A stretch of 64,000 nt of DNA, taken from positions 62,001-126,000 of the forward strand of contig NZ_JAECVR010000007.1 of the NCBI RefSeq assembly GCF_016055185.1, in the 5' to 3' direction. The stretch is from Paenactinomyces guangxiensis (GTDB taxonomy: Bacteria; Bacillota; Bacilli; Thermoactinomycetales; Thermoactinomycetaceae). The notes under the pieces are model-generated. The model ran no database searches, was not told the DNA's origin, and saw only the letters and a list, made by a program, of their open reading frames with translations. The position numbers and the translations under genes are program-made. This document shows, in pieces, positions 9,084 through 17,433 of this stretch (positions are counted from its first letter, which is position 1; every line of letters begins with the position of its first letter).

Positions 9084-9566
9084 TTAAAGGAACACAAGGA
9101 TCACAAACCAGATAATCAAACCTGTGATCACTAAAAACTTAACAAACACGCTTCCTAAAAACCCGATCAGCGTGCCGAGTGCGATTTTTAAAGCTTTTTC
9201 TGTATCCTTGTTTTGCATAAGTTCCACCAAAAAAACAAGGAGAAAAGGTCCCACAATAATACCAAGCGGGCCAAGAAAAAATGGAAAGATCAGAACCCCC
9301 GCGACTGCAGCAATCATCGACCAGTTGGAGCCCCCATATTTTTTTGCAGCCAATCCCCCTGCGACATAGTCCAACACGAACAAGACGATGGTAAAGAAGA
9401 CAACAGTGATCCAGAACGGCCAACCCAACTGAGTGTTGTCGATTAAAAAGTGATAAAGGAGAAAACCTCCCAAAATAAAAGGTATATCCGGTAACGCAAG
9501 TAACACGAGACCCGCATACGCCAGCAAAAAGAGAATGATGATAAGAACCCACCAGACCGTTTCCAT
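9084..9566 (-). CDS. DUF456 family membrane protein
   Basis: Small integral membrane protein of the DUF456 (YqgC-like) family, function unknown. About 160 residues, almost all hydrophobic: four to five membrane helices, with the family-like blocks GLVLLALPDIPFILGGFLLY near the N-terminus, VLDYVAGGLAAKKYGGSNWS in the middle and FFLGPLGIIVGPFLL. The GG-rich loops between helices are typical of the family. The ATG at 9564-9566 is preceded by AAGGAGCG; a TTG three bases upstream is an alternative. It lies between ynbB and glnR, where B. subtilis has no gene as far as I recall, and ends at its own terminator. Confidence 0.8.
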   Translation of the reverse strand: METVWWVLIIILFLLAYAGLVLLALPDIPFILGGFLLYHFLIDNTQLGWPFWITVVFFTIVLFVLDYVAGGLAAKKYGGSNWSMIAAVAGVLIFPFFLGPLGIIVGPFLLVFLVELMQNKDTEKALKIALGTLIGFLGSVFVKFLVITGLIIWFVILVFL

Positions 9567-9602
9567 CAAGGTTTCGCTCCTTTTTTCTGTGAAAGTGTAT
9601 TG

Positions 9603-9755
9603 TTATGGGCGAAGGCAGAATTCTGTCCCGCTCCCGATTCGGCGCCTTGCGTCGCCAAAAGGTCCCCAGATTTCAGCTTCCCCGCACGATAAAATTTTCA
9701 TCCCAGGGGTTGTGTCGTCCAGGTCATGAAGGTTTGCTGTGAAAGTAGTGTTCAT
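9603..9755 (-). CDS. Possible 50-residue ORF between ynbB and the DUF456 gene
   Basis: An open frame from ATG 9753-9755 to TAA 9603-9605 fills most of the gap after ynbB. The predicted peptide ends KILSCGEAEIWGPFGDARRR... LRP and matches no family I recognise. It begins 8 bases after the ynbB stop, which would allow translational coupling, but no clear ribosome binding site precedes it. Its GC content is higher than typical intergenic DNA here, which is the main reason to list it. Confidence 0.25.
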   Translation of the reverse strand: MNTTFTANLHDLDDTTPGMKILSCGEAEIWGPFGDARRRIGSGTEFCLRP

Positions 9756-9763
9756 CTTAATCA

Positions 9764-11107
9764 TTAATGTTTTTCCGGTGTAGTGATTGACAGAGATCCT
9801 GTGGAAATCATCTGATCAAGCGCTTGGATTACCGCAATCTTTACATGGGAATAGGTCAGCCCTCCCTGGAGATAAGCGATATATGGCGGACGAATCGGCC
9901 CGTCCGCTGACAATTCGATACTGGCCCCTTGCACAAAAGTGCCAGCCGCCATAATCACAGGGTCCTCATATCCGGGCATAGCCGCGGGAACAGGTGAAAT
10001 ATGGGCATCGACAGGGGATGCCGATTGGATTCCCTGACAAAAAGCAACAAGCCGTTCAGGACTTCCCAAATGTATCTGTTGAATAATATCTGTTCGTTTT
10101 TCTTGCCAGCCCGGAGAGGTGTCAAAGCCCAGTTCTTCTAACAGGGCCGAGGTAAAGACCGCTCCTTTTAAAGCTTCACCAACCACGTGAGGTGCAAGGA
10201 ATAAACCTTGAAAGAAATCGCGCAGATACCCGTAAGTTGCTCCTCCTTCCAGCCCAATTCCCGGAGCAACAAGACGGGATGCCGCCCGTTTCACCCACTT
10301 GGCTTTTCCGGTGATATAACCTCCCGATTTGGCCAGTCCTCCTCCGGGATTTTTAATTAAAGAACCAGCAATAATATCTGCCCCTGCATGGGTAGGCTCT
10401 TCTGCTTCCACAAATTCACCATAGCAATTATCCACAAAAACGAGCAAATCCGGGCGAATCGCGCGGATGTGGTTAATTATCTCTTTAATTTGACTAATGG
10501 TAAAAGAGGGGCGGGCCGAATAGCCTCTCGATCGTTGAATTCCGATAAGGCGCGTACGATGCGTTAGCGCCTGTTCAAATCGTGGCCAGTTTATGCTCCC
10601 CTCAGGTGTGAGGGGAACTTCTTGATAGGAAATGTTGTAATCAGCAAGAGATCCTGAGCCATCCTGACCGGAGCCAATTACTTGCTGTAACGTATCGTAG
10701 GGTTTTCCCGTAAGGTATATAAGTTCATCTCCCGGACGCAAAATACCGTATAAACAGGCGGCAATGGCATGTGTACCTGAGATGATATTGGGTCGGACAA
10801 GAGCCATTTCAGCTCCAAACAGATCGGCAAAAACTTTTTCCAGTGTGTCACGTCCCAGATCATCATATCCATACCCTGTCGACGATTGCAGGTGATGCTC
10901 GCTGACTCCGTGCTTACGAAAGAAGTCAAGCACCTTCCACTGTCCGTATTCTGCTTGTTCTTCAATCTTTCGTATCACAGGAACAATTTTTTGTTCAATT
11001 TCCGTTACGATTTGTTTGATCCGGAAACCATGGCTTAAATGTTTGTACACTTTACACACCATTTCTACAGTTAAAGTCTGCGGGCAAGTGGTTGACTTTG
11101 AATACAT
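9764..11107 (-). CDS. ynbB: YnbB-like PLP-dependent lyase (methionine gamma-lyase family, 'aluminium resistance protein')
   Basis: Pyridoxal-phosphate enzyme of the YnbB/aluminium-resistance family, related to cystathionine and methionine lyases; its real substrate is not established. Visible blocks are SSTGYGYDDLGRDTLE, RPNIISGTHAIAACL, SRGYSARPSF, VFVDNCYGEF, and the lysine that should bind PLP in GSLIKNPGGG. The ATG at 11105-11107 has GGAG 8 bases upstream and overlaps the end of hflX by 37 bases. An internal ATG at 11060-11062 gives 432 residues, nearer the usual family length, but has no ribosome binding site. The hflX-ynbB pairing is the same as in B. subtilis and suggests co-transcription. 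Confidence 0.88.
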   Translation of the reverse strand: MYSKSTTCPQTLTVEMVCKVYKHLSHGFRIKQIVTEIEQKIVPVIRKIEEQAEYGQWKVLDFFRKHGVSEHHLQSSTGYGYDDLGRDTLEKVFADLFGAEMALVRPNIISGTHAIAACLYGILRPGDELIYLTGKPYDTLQQVIGSGQDGSGSLADYNISYQEVPLTPEGSINWPRFEQALTHRTRLIGIQRSRGYSARPSFTISQIKEIINHIRAIRPDLLVFVDNCYGEFVEAEEPTHAGADIIAGSLIKNPGGGLAKSGGYITGKAKWVKRAASRLVAPGIGLEGGATYGYLRDFFQGLFLAPHVVGEALKGAVFTSALLEELGFDTSPGWQEKRTDIIQQIHLGSPERLVAFCQGIQSASPVDAHISPVPAAMPGYEDPVIMAAGTFVQGASIELSADGPIRPPYIAYLQGGLTYSHVKIAVIQALDQMISTGSLSITTPEKH

Positions 11108-12342
11108 GCTTTCAGCTCCGGGGAAAGCCGTTGGTAATTTTTTAAAGGCAAACAGAATTTTATTTCTATCGTCAGCTCCGTTATCCTCGAGCTGAGAATT
11201 TCTGCTGAATCGTACAGGGCAGAAATCCAATCCCCCCGTTCGACTGGAATTTCCGCTTTCCCTTCGATCTGTTCCCTTTCTAAAGCTTGTTCTATTTCCT
11301 GTTTTAAACGCGCAATATCCATATCATTAAAAGCTGAAACCTGAATTACATGGTCACCCGGCGCATCAGGCCACCGTGAATCGGCTTTATCTGCTTTATT
11401 AAAAACCGTTAAGACAGGAATATGAGCAGCCCCCAGATCATTTAGTACCTCTTCTACTGCCTCCATCTGTTCCAAAGCCTCCGGATGGCTGGAATCCACC
11501 ACATGCAGAAGCAAATCGGCCTCATTTACCTGTTCCAGAGTAGAGCGGAAAGCAGCTACCAAATCATGAGGAAGTTTTCGGATAAAGCCAACCGTATCAG
11601 TGAGAAGTACTTCCCGGCCCGAAGGCAACTGTAATGCGCGCGAGGTTGGATCAAGTGTGGCAAACAGTTGGTTTTCCACAAGAACTCCTGCCCCCGTTAA
11701 ACGGTTTAAAAGTGTTGACTTTCCAGCATTGGTATAGCCGACCAGAGCCACTTGAAGCCAGTCCAATTTTCTGCGTCTGGCCTGATGTAACTGGCGATGT
11801 TTTTTCACTTCTTCCAGCTCTCTTTTTAACTGACGAATCTGGCGGCCAATATGCCGCCGGTCTGTCTCCAGTTTTTTCTCTCCCGGGCCTCGGGTGCCAA
11901 TGCCGCCACCCAGACGGGAGAGTTCTTTTCCCCGGCCTGCCAAACGGGGCAAGAGATATTGTAACTGGGCTAACTCAACTTGCAAACGCCCCTCTTTGGT
12001 TTGGGCCCTTTGCGCGAAGATGTCTAAAATCAGTTGTGTCCGGTCAATCACTTTACAAGGGAGGATCTGCTCTAAATTTCTTACTTGCGCCGGCGAGAGC
12101 TCCTGATCAAAGATGGCCAAATCCACAGCTTTTTCCTCGGCCAGTCTCGCAATCTCTTCTGCCTTTCCCTTTCCAATCAGCCAGGAGGGATCTTTTCGGT
12201 CACGAAACTGGACAATCCTTGCTACCGTCTCGACACGTGAAGTATGTGCCAGACGTTCCAGTTCGGCAAGTGTCGAATGTATTTCCCATTCCTTGCTTTT
12301 GGGCCCGCAGCCCACAATCATTGCTTTTTCTTTATGTTCCAA
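11071..12342 (-). CDS. hflX: Ribosome-associated GTPase HflX
   Basis: GTPase that binds the 50S subunit and splits stalled ribosomes, for example after heat or antibiotic stress. The 423-residue protein has the N-terminal HflX domain (about 1-115), a helical linker with the glycine-rich GGGIGTRGPGEKKLE (about 145-160), then the G domain with GYTNAGKST (G1), DTVGFIRKLP (G3) and NKAD (G4). The TTG at 12340-12342 is taken because the product then starts like B. subtilis HflX (MxxKEKA-IVG). The best Shine-Dalgarno match, AAAGGAG, is 17 bases away, so an ATG at 12319-12321 remains possible. It follows spoVK and overlaps ynbB. Confidence 0.94.
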   Translation of the reverse strand: MEHKEKAMIVGCGPKSKEWEIHSTLAELERLAHTSRVETVARIVQFRDRKDPSWLIGKGKAEEIARLAEEKAVDLAIFDQELSPAQVRNLEQILPCKVIDRTQLILDIFAQRAQTKEGRLQVELAQLQYLLPRLAGRGKELSRLGGGIGTRGPGEKKLETDRRHIGRQIRQLKRELEEVKKHRQLHQARRRKLDWLQVALVGYTNAGKSTLLNRLTGAGVLVENQLFATLDPTSRALQLPSGREVLLTDTVGFIRKLPHDLVAAFRSTLEQVNEADLLLHVVDSSHPEALEQMEAVEEVLNDLGAAHIPVLTVFNKADKADSRWPDAPGDHVIQVSAFNDMDIARLKQEIEQALEREQIEGKAEIPVERGDWISALYDSAEILSSRITELTIEIKFCLPLKNYQRLSPELKACIQSQPLARRL

Positions 12343-12383
12343 TTGTTCGATTCTTGATTCTCCTTTCCCGCCCTTGATTTCGT

Positions 12384-13367
12384 CTAATTATACCATGAAT
12401 AGACTGGCGCTTTCCTGACGGCATCCTCAAGTTGAAAATCTTCCCCTCGCAAAATCATTAAATCATCCCGGCTGGGATAACGCATGTTTAAAAGGCGAAC
12501 TGCTTGATGGCGAACCGCTTGCTCAATCAGGTTGCGCACATAACGGGCATTCCCGAAATGTCTGTCATTCCTGTTCATCTCTTTCTGCAGATGGTTGCGC
12601 AATTTTTCCTTGGCAGCCAAGGACAAACGGTATTGTCTCTCCTTTACCATCTGTTCTGCGATCTCCAGCAGCTGTTCAATAAGAAAATCAGGAAATGTCA
12701 AATGTATAGGAAAGCGGGAAGGCAAACCAGGGTTAGACCGAAGAAAGTGTTCCATCTCCTCTGAATAGCCCGCCAGAATAAGTACAAAATCATTTTTATA
12801 GTCTTCCATCGATTTGACCATCGTATCAATCGCTTCTTTTCCAAAGTCTTTGTCCCCGCCCCGGGCAAGGGAATACGCTTCATCGATAAATAAAATACCA
12901 CCCAGTGCTTTGCGGACATGGTCTCTTGTCTTTTGAGCAGTATGTCCTATATATTCCCCGACAAGGTCAGCCCGCTCTACTTCGATCAGATGCCCTTTGG
13001 AGAGCACCCCCATTTCTTGAAACAGACGGCTTAATATTCGTGCCACTGTGGTTTTGCCGGTACCTGGGTTTCCTGTAAAAACCATATGCAACACCTGCTG
13101 TCCGGAGAGCAAACCAGCCGCTCTCCTCCGCTTGCCGACTTCCAGCCAGGCGTAGATCTCGCGTACAAACTCTTTTACCTGAGAAAGCCCTACCAGCTGA
13201 TTTAATTGGTTTAGACACTCACGCAGGGGGCCATGTTCCTCTTTTCCGGGAAAGGAACCGGCTTCTTCAGGCCCAGGGTGAGGCATGGCATGAATTTCAT
13301 TTTTTTGATGGTCAAACACAACATGAATTTGATGTTTTGCATTTCCTGTAACCACTCTCCTGCTCAT
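12384..13367 (-). CDS. spoVK: Stage V sporulation protein K, AAA ATPase
   Basis: AAA-type ATPase of the CbbX/SpoVK class needed for late spore maturation, with an unknown client in Bacillus. The ATG at 13365-13367 follows GGAGAGGTG and gives 327 residues, close to the 322 of B. subtilis; the longer frame upstream has no ribosome binding site. Walker A is GNPGTGKTTVAR (about 100-111), Walker B is GGILFIDEAYSLARG, with sensor/arginine-finger features in NPGLPSRFP and the lid domain ending in ILRGEDFQ. The position hfq-spoVK-hflX is shared with other Bacillales. A sporulation promoter was looked for upstream but not found with confidence. Confidence 0.95.
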   Translation of the reverse strand: MSRRVVTGNAKHQIHVVFDHQKNEIHAMPHPGPEEAGSFPGKEEHGPLRECLNQLNQLVGLSQVKEFVREIYAWLEVGKRRRAAGLLSGQQVLHMVFTGNPGTGKTTVARILSRLFQEMGVLSKGHLIEVERADLVGEYIGHTAQKTRDHVRKALGGILFIDEAYSLARGGDKDFGKEAIDTMVKSMEDYKNDFVLILAGYSEEMEHFLRSNPGLPSRFPIHLTFPDFLIEQLLEIAEQMVKERQYRLSLAAKEKLRNHLQKEMNRNDRHFGNARYVRNLIEQAVRHQAVRLLNMRYPSRDDLMILRGEDFQLEDAVRKAPVYSWYN

Positions 13368-13433
13368 GCGGTTCACCTCTCCGACTGGGTTAGCTTTTCT
13401 ATGTATACGCACCTGCCCAGAGTTTGGTGAACA

Positions 13434-13460
13434 AGAAAAAAACCAAGTGGCGCCACTTGG
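13434..13460 (-). terminator. Terminator of hfq
   Basis: Perfect palindrome with arms AACCAAGTGG / CCACTTGGTT around a GC centre (13441-13460), with U residues after it on the minus strand. Confidence 0.85.
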
Positions 13461-13463
13461 TTT

Positions 13464-13706
13464 TTAACCCTCTTTATTCTCTTCGGAGGACATCAGTGAA
13501 ACAGGGCGTGCCGGTGTAAAGGTGGAGATGGCATGTTTGTAAACCATCTGTTGTTTCCCTTCACTGTCGATTACGATGGTAAAATTATCAAATCCACGAA
13601 CAACCCCGCGAAGTTGAAATCCATTCACTAAATAGATGGTGACTGGTACTGATTCTTTACGAATCTGGTTGAGAAATGTATCTTGAATATTGATGGATTG
13701 TTTCAA
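13464..13706 (-). CDS. hfq: RNA-binding protein Hfq
   Basis: Hexameric Sm-like RNA chaperone. The 80-residue protein shows Sm1 (about 15-50, with [22 protein letters not shown]) and Sm2 with the YKHAIST signature (about 57-63). The start is TTG at 13704-13706 with AGGAGG upstream; homologues begin with the same MK-x-SINIQD sequence. It follows miaA, as in most bacteria, and has its own terminator. The C-terminal tail after the Sm core is short, as usual in Firmicutes. Confidence 0.97.
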   Translation of the reverse strand: MKQSINIQDTFLNQIRKESVPVTIYLVNGFQLRGVVRGFDNFTIVIDSEGKQQMVYKHAISTFTPARPVSLMSSEENKEG

Positions 13707-13750
13707 AACCCGTACCTCCTATGTAATTTAACGTTATACGTTAGTTTACT

Positions 13751-14680
13751 CTATTCTCTAGAGTGAAGGAACTTTCCTGCCACCAACCGTTGAATTTCTT
13801 CAAAACTTTCATCTTTTGTCACATCAAACCAATGGATTTCCGGTATCCGGCGAAACCAGGAAAATTGACGTTTTGCATATTTTCTCGTTCCTTTTTTTAT
13901 TAGGTCAACCGCTTCGGGAAACGTCATTTCCCCTTCCAGAAAACTCATGATTTCTTTATACCCGATTGCCTGCATAGATGTCAAATTACGGTGGTATCCT
14001 TTTTCTTTTAAGCGTTTCACTTCATCTACAAGCCCAGCCGAAATCATCTGATCGACACGCTGGTTGATGCGCTCGTACAAAAGGTCACGCGGCATGGTTA
14101 AACCGACCCACAGGAGATGATAAGGAGACTCTTTTTTGCCCGTGATTTGTGAAAATGGCTTTCCTGTCGCATGGTAAACTTCCAGAGCGCGAATGATCCG
14201 CCTGCGGTCATTTGGATGTAACTTTTCGGCAGAGACGGGGTCTACTTCATACAGGCGTTGGTGGAGTGCTTTATTCCCTTCCCTTTCGGCAAAAAGGTGC
14301 AGCTCCCGGCGCAATTCCGTATTTTCTTCAACATAAGGCATTTTATAACCATGAGTGACCGCTTCTATATAAAGCCCGGTGCCTCCCACCAGCATTGGCA
14401 GATGTCCTCGAGCTGCAATCTCCTCAATCTTTTGGCGGGCCAACGCTTGAAATTCCTGAACAGAAAACGGGGTGTCAGGATCAATAATATCAATCAGATG
14501 ATGGGGAACACGCCTTCTTTCCTCTTCTGATGCTTTTGCTGTCCCAATATCCATCTCTCTGTATACCTGCATCGAATCACCGGAAATCACTTCACCATCA
14601 AATTCTTCAGCGATTTGCAGACTGAGTGCTGTTTTACCTACCGCAGTAGGTCCCACAATCAGAAGCAGATCAGGATTCAT
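13751..14680 (-). CDS. miaA: tRNA dimethylallyltransferase MiaA
   Basis: Transfers a dimethylallyl group to N6 of A37 in tRNAs reading codons that begin with U; MiaB, encoded at the other end of this cluster, then adds the methylthio group. The 309 residues include the P-loop GPTAVGKTALS (about 9-19), GDSMQVYREMDIGTAK, the catalytic-region PHHLIDI, GGTGLYIEA and the C-terminal RQFSWFR segment. The ATG at 14678-14680 lies inside the end of the upstream methyltransferase gene and follows GGAGGGG, so the two genes overlap by 11 bases and are probably translated together. Confidence 0.97.
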   Translation of the reverse strand: MNPDLLLIVGPTAVGKTALSLQIAEEFDGEVISGDSMQVYREMDIGTAKASEEERRRVPHHLIDIIDPDTPFSVQEFQALARQKIEEIAARGHLPMLVGGTGLYIEAVTHGYKMPYVEENTELRRELHLFAEREGNKALHQRLYEVDPVSAEKLHPNDRRRIIRALEVYHATGKPFSQITGKKESPYHLLWVGLTMPRDLLYERINQRVDQMISAGLVDEVKRLKEKGYHRNLTSMQAIGYKEIMSFLEGEMTFPEAVDLIKKGTRKYAKRQFSWFRRIPEIHWFDVTKDESFEEIQRLVAGKFLHSRE

Positions 14681-15461
14681 CCCGCCCCTCCTTTTTTCGG
14701 ATCACACCCCACGCATAGTTGGAAGCTTCCTTCACAATTTCAAAGCCTAATCGCTCAAATTCCCCGCTCTTGGGCCGTTCTTTTAACAGAACTGCTTTTT
14801 TTGCCACACGGACTGCTTCTCTGACCGAATCTTCATCCAGAGGTTCCGGATTGGCAATCGGTTTAAGCATTTGCATCGCTGCGGATGACTGTACCGTTTC
14901 CCTGAACATCGGGTCAAAGTAAACAATGTCAAACGAACGATCCGGGCATTGTCGCAGGTAAAAACGATAATCAGCCTGCACCACTTCAATCGCACGCATG
15001 GCCCGGTTTAATTCCTTCCGATTGGTCATATACGTTTTTAAACCCTGTTTGACCAGTGCAGCAATCACAGGCTGGCTCTCAAGTGCAACCACCTTTCCCT
15101 CTTCCCCCACTGCAAAAGAAGAGACGATCGCATCAGCTCCCATACCCAGGGTACAATCAAGTACTTGATCCCCCGGTTCCATAGATGAGCTTGCAACCAG
15201 TGCATCCGGTTCCCCTTTCATCATATGTTTAATCCGAAGCGCTGACATATTTGGATGAAAAAAGAACTGATCTCCCTTTTGATCTTCATATCTCCAGCCC
15301 TTTTTTGTTACAATGATGACTTGTTTTTTTCCAGTACGGGCAAATAGATCAACAAGTGAATCCCGCTCCCGTTGGATAAACGGCACTCCAAGAGAGGATG
15401 CCAGGGATCTTGCCTCATGAAGTTCTTTGATACCTGGGTGAAAAGAAGTGGTAACAAACAA
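14670..15461 (-). CDS. RsmJ-like class I SAM-dependent methyltransferase
   Basis: Predicted Rossmann-fold methyltransferase similar to the RsmJ family, which makes m2G in 16S rRNA of enterobacteria; the target in Firmicutes is not known to me. The first 80 residues are a small N-terminal domain; the catalytic domain has VLDCTLGMGADAIV as SAM-binding motif I, VALESQPVIAALV as motif II and FDIVYFDPMF as motif IV. The start is TTG at 15459-15461, four bases after the mutL stop, with only a weak Shine-Dalgarno match. Its overlap with miaA and closeness to mutL put it in a mutSL-miaA-hfq group, which is compatible with an RNA-modification role. Confidence 0.75.
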   Translation of the reverse strand: MFVTTSFHPGIKELHEARSLASSLGVPFIQRERDSLVDLFARTGKKQVIIVTKKGWRYEDQKGDQFFFHPNMSALRIKHMMKGEPDALVASSSMEPGDQVLDCTLGMGADAIVSSFAVGEEGKVVALESQPVIAALVKQGLKTYMTNRKELNRAMRAIEVVQADYRFYLRQCPDRSFDIVYFDPMFRETVQSSAAMQMLKPIANPEPLDEDSVREAVRVAKKAVLLKERPKSGEFERLGFEIVKEASNYAWGVIRKKEGRDES

Positions 15462-15465
15462 GATA

Positions 15466-17406
15466 TTACATCACCCGCTTAAACATTTTTTCCAATTCAT
15501 AGGTGGAGAAATGAATAAAAATTGGACGCCCATGGGGGCAAGTAAACGGATTATGGCACTCATTTAGCTGTTGCAGCAAATGCTCCATCTCATCTTGACG
15601 CAGATGCCGGTTTGCTTTGATCGCCGCTTTGCATGACATCATCTTGGCTCCCGCATCTCGCAATCTTGCCGTCTCCACCTTGCCCTGCTCTTTCAGCCAT
15701 TCAACAATTTCCCGGATGATGGACTCCGCATCCTCCTGGGGAAACCAGCTGGGATAGGAACGAACAAGAAATGTAGATCCGCCGAAAGGCTCAATTTCTA
15801 AGCCCCACTGCTTCAGATAGTCAATATACGCCTGCACCACTTCTGCTTCTGCAGGAGAGCATTCAATCGTCATCGGGATCAAAAGCGGCTGTTGCCGGTG
15901 GTTTTCCTCATTCATTTTTTTAGAGAAAAGCTCATAATAAATTCGTTCATGCGCAGCGTGCTGATCCAGCAAATAAAAGCCGTCGGCTGATTGTGCCACG
16001 ATATAGGTTCCGTGAATCTGGCTTAACGGCATCATTTCCGGCAATCTCTTTTTCTTTTCCCCTTTCTCTTCTTCAGAAGAGCCTGGTATCTCTTCTGGAG
16101 GCAGAAGTCCGGGTGCGGAACGCCAGTCTTTTTTTATCTGGGATATGGATGAAACAGTTGGTGAAAAGATTGCTTCATCCTGATCAATGTTCAACCCTCC
16201 GATATCCCGTTGAAGGCGGGAAGGCTCCGCTGGGGGTATTGCTTGATTCGTCCGGGTTGGAGTTTCTGCCATTTCCTTCACCCGGCTGGAGCCATCCTTT
16301 GGTGCAGAATATCCGGAATGCTTGGATGCCGGGGGCTCCCAATGCAAAGACTCCTGAACAACCTTGGTTTTTTGCATTTTTGCCTCACCGGGAACCCTTG
16401 ACACTTCAGGTACAAACCGCTGCTCTTGAAACGCTTTTTTAATCGTATGTTCGACTAGTTGGCAGCATTCTCTTTCCTTGCTGAGCCGCACTTCCAATTT
16501 TGCCGGATGGACATTGACATCTACCAGTTTTGGATCCATCTCAACATGCAGCACACCGATCGGGTAACGTCCCGTCGGCAGCAATGTTCCATACGCACGC
16601 AGAACGGATTGGGTGATCGGAATGGATCGCACGTTACGGCCATTGAGAATAATGGTAATATAGGAACGGCTGGAACGAGTCACTTCCGGTTTACTCATAC
16701 ACCCTGAAATACGAAAGTCGGGATTTTCTCCCGATATAGAAACCAGCTTACTGGCTACTTGCTTCCCATACAAGGCATGCAGGACATGAATCAACTTTCC
16801 GTCACCGGGGGTACGAAATAACTCGCGCTGATTGTGTGAAAGTGAGAAAGCAATATTTGGATGAGCCAGAGCCAACCGTCCGATCGCGTCAGCAACATGG
16901 CTAATTTCAGTGTTGACGGTTTTTAGATATTTCAAACGAGCCGGGGTGTTGTAAAAAAGATCTCTCACAATAACTTCAGTTCCCGGGGAACAGGAGACAT
17001 CATCCATCGAAACAAAATTTCCACCCTCGATCTGAACCTTTACCCCCAGCCCGGACGGATTGTCCGCCGTTGTTAAAGAAACACGGGACACAGAAGCGAT
17101 ACTGGGTAAAGCTTCACCGCGAAACCCCAGGGTGCGGATTGAATAAAGATCGCGTTCCCGCTTGATTTTGCTGGTTGCATGGCGTGAAAAAGCGAGGCGG
17201 GCATCCTCTCTCTCCATGCCCACTCCATTATCGGATACCCGAATAAGGGAGATTCCCCCCTCTTCAATGTAGATCCGGATTCGGGACGCCTCGGCATCAA
17301 TCGCATTTTCCACCAGCTCTTTCACGATGGACGACGGACGCTCCACTACTTCACCCGCTGCTATTTGATTAGCTAAAAGATCATCTAAGATTTGGATTTT
17401 CCCCAC
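15466..17406 (-). CDS. mutL: DNA mismatch repair protein MutL
   Basis: Links mismatch recognition by MutS to strand removal. The N-terminal GHKL ATPase (about 1-330) shows QIAAGEVVERP, NAIDAEA, VSDNGVGM, TLGFRGEALPSI and YNTPARLKYL. A long proline/glutamate-rich linker follows, then the dimerisation and endonuclease domain. This is an endonuclease-type MutL, as expected in bacteria without MutH: DQHAAHERIYYE, ACKAAIKANRHL and the C-terminal CPHGRP motif are all present. The GTG at 17404-17406 has GGAGGTG upstream. mutS is 27 bases upstream, so the two form an operon. Confidence 0.97.
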   Translation of the reverse strand: MGKIQILDDLLANQIAAGEVVERPSSIVKELVENAIDAEASRIRIYIEEGGISLIRVSDNGVGMEREDARLAFSRHATSKIKRERDLYSIRTLGFRGEALPSIASVSRVSLTTADNPSGLGVKVQIEGGNFVSMDDVSCSPGTEVIVRDLFYNTPARLKYLKTVNTEISHVADAIGRLALAHPNIAFSLSHNQRELFRTPGDGKLIHVLHALYGKQVASKLVSISGENPDFRISGCMSKPEVTRSSRSYITIILNGRNVRSIPITQSVLRAYGTLLPTGRYPIGVLHVEMDPKLVDVNVHPAKLEVRLSKERECCQLVEHTIKKAFQEQRFVPEVSRVPGEAKMQKTKVVQESLHWEPPASKHSGYSAPKDGSSRVKEMAETPTRTNQAIPPAEPSRLQRDIGGLNIDQDEAIFSPTVSSISQIKKDWRSAPGLLPPEEIPGSSEEEKGEKKKRLPEMMPLSQIHGTYIVAQSADGFYLLDQHAAHERIYYELFSKKMNEENHRQQPLLIPMTIECSPAEAEVVQAYIDYLKQWGLEIEPFGGSTFLVRSYPSWFPQEDAESIIREIVEWLKEQGKVETARLRDAGAKMMSCKAAIKANRHLRQDEMEHLLQQLNECHNPFTCPHGRPIFIHFSTYELEKMFKRVM

Positions 17407-17433
17407 CGCTTCTCACCTCCAGCCATAGTTGCC

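Noticed and set aside
11634..12377. 247-codon plus-strand frame opposite hflX
   Set aside because: Antisense shadow of a gene with clear GTPase motifs; no ribosome binding site and no recognisable domain.
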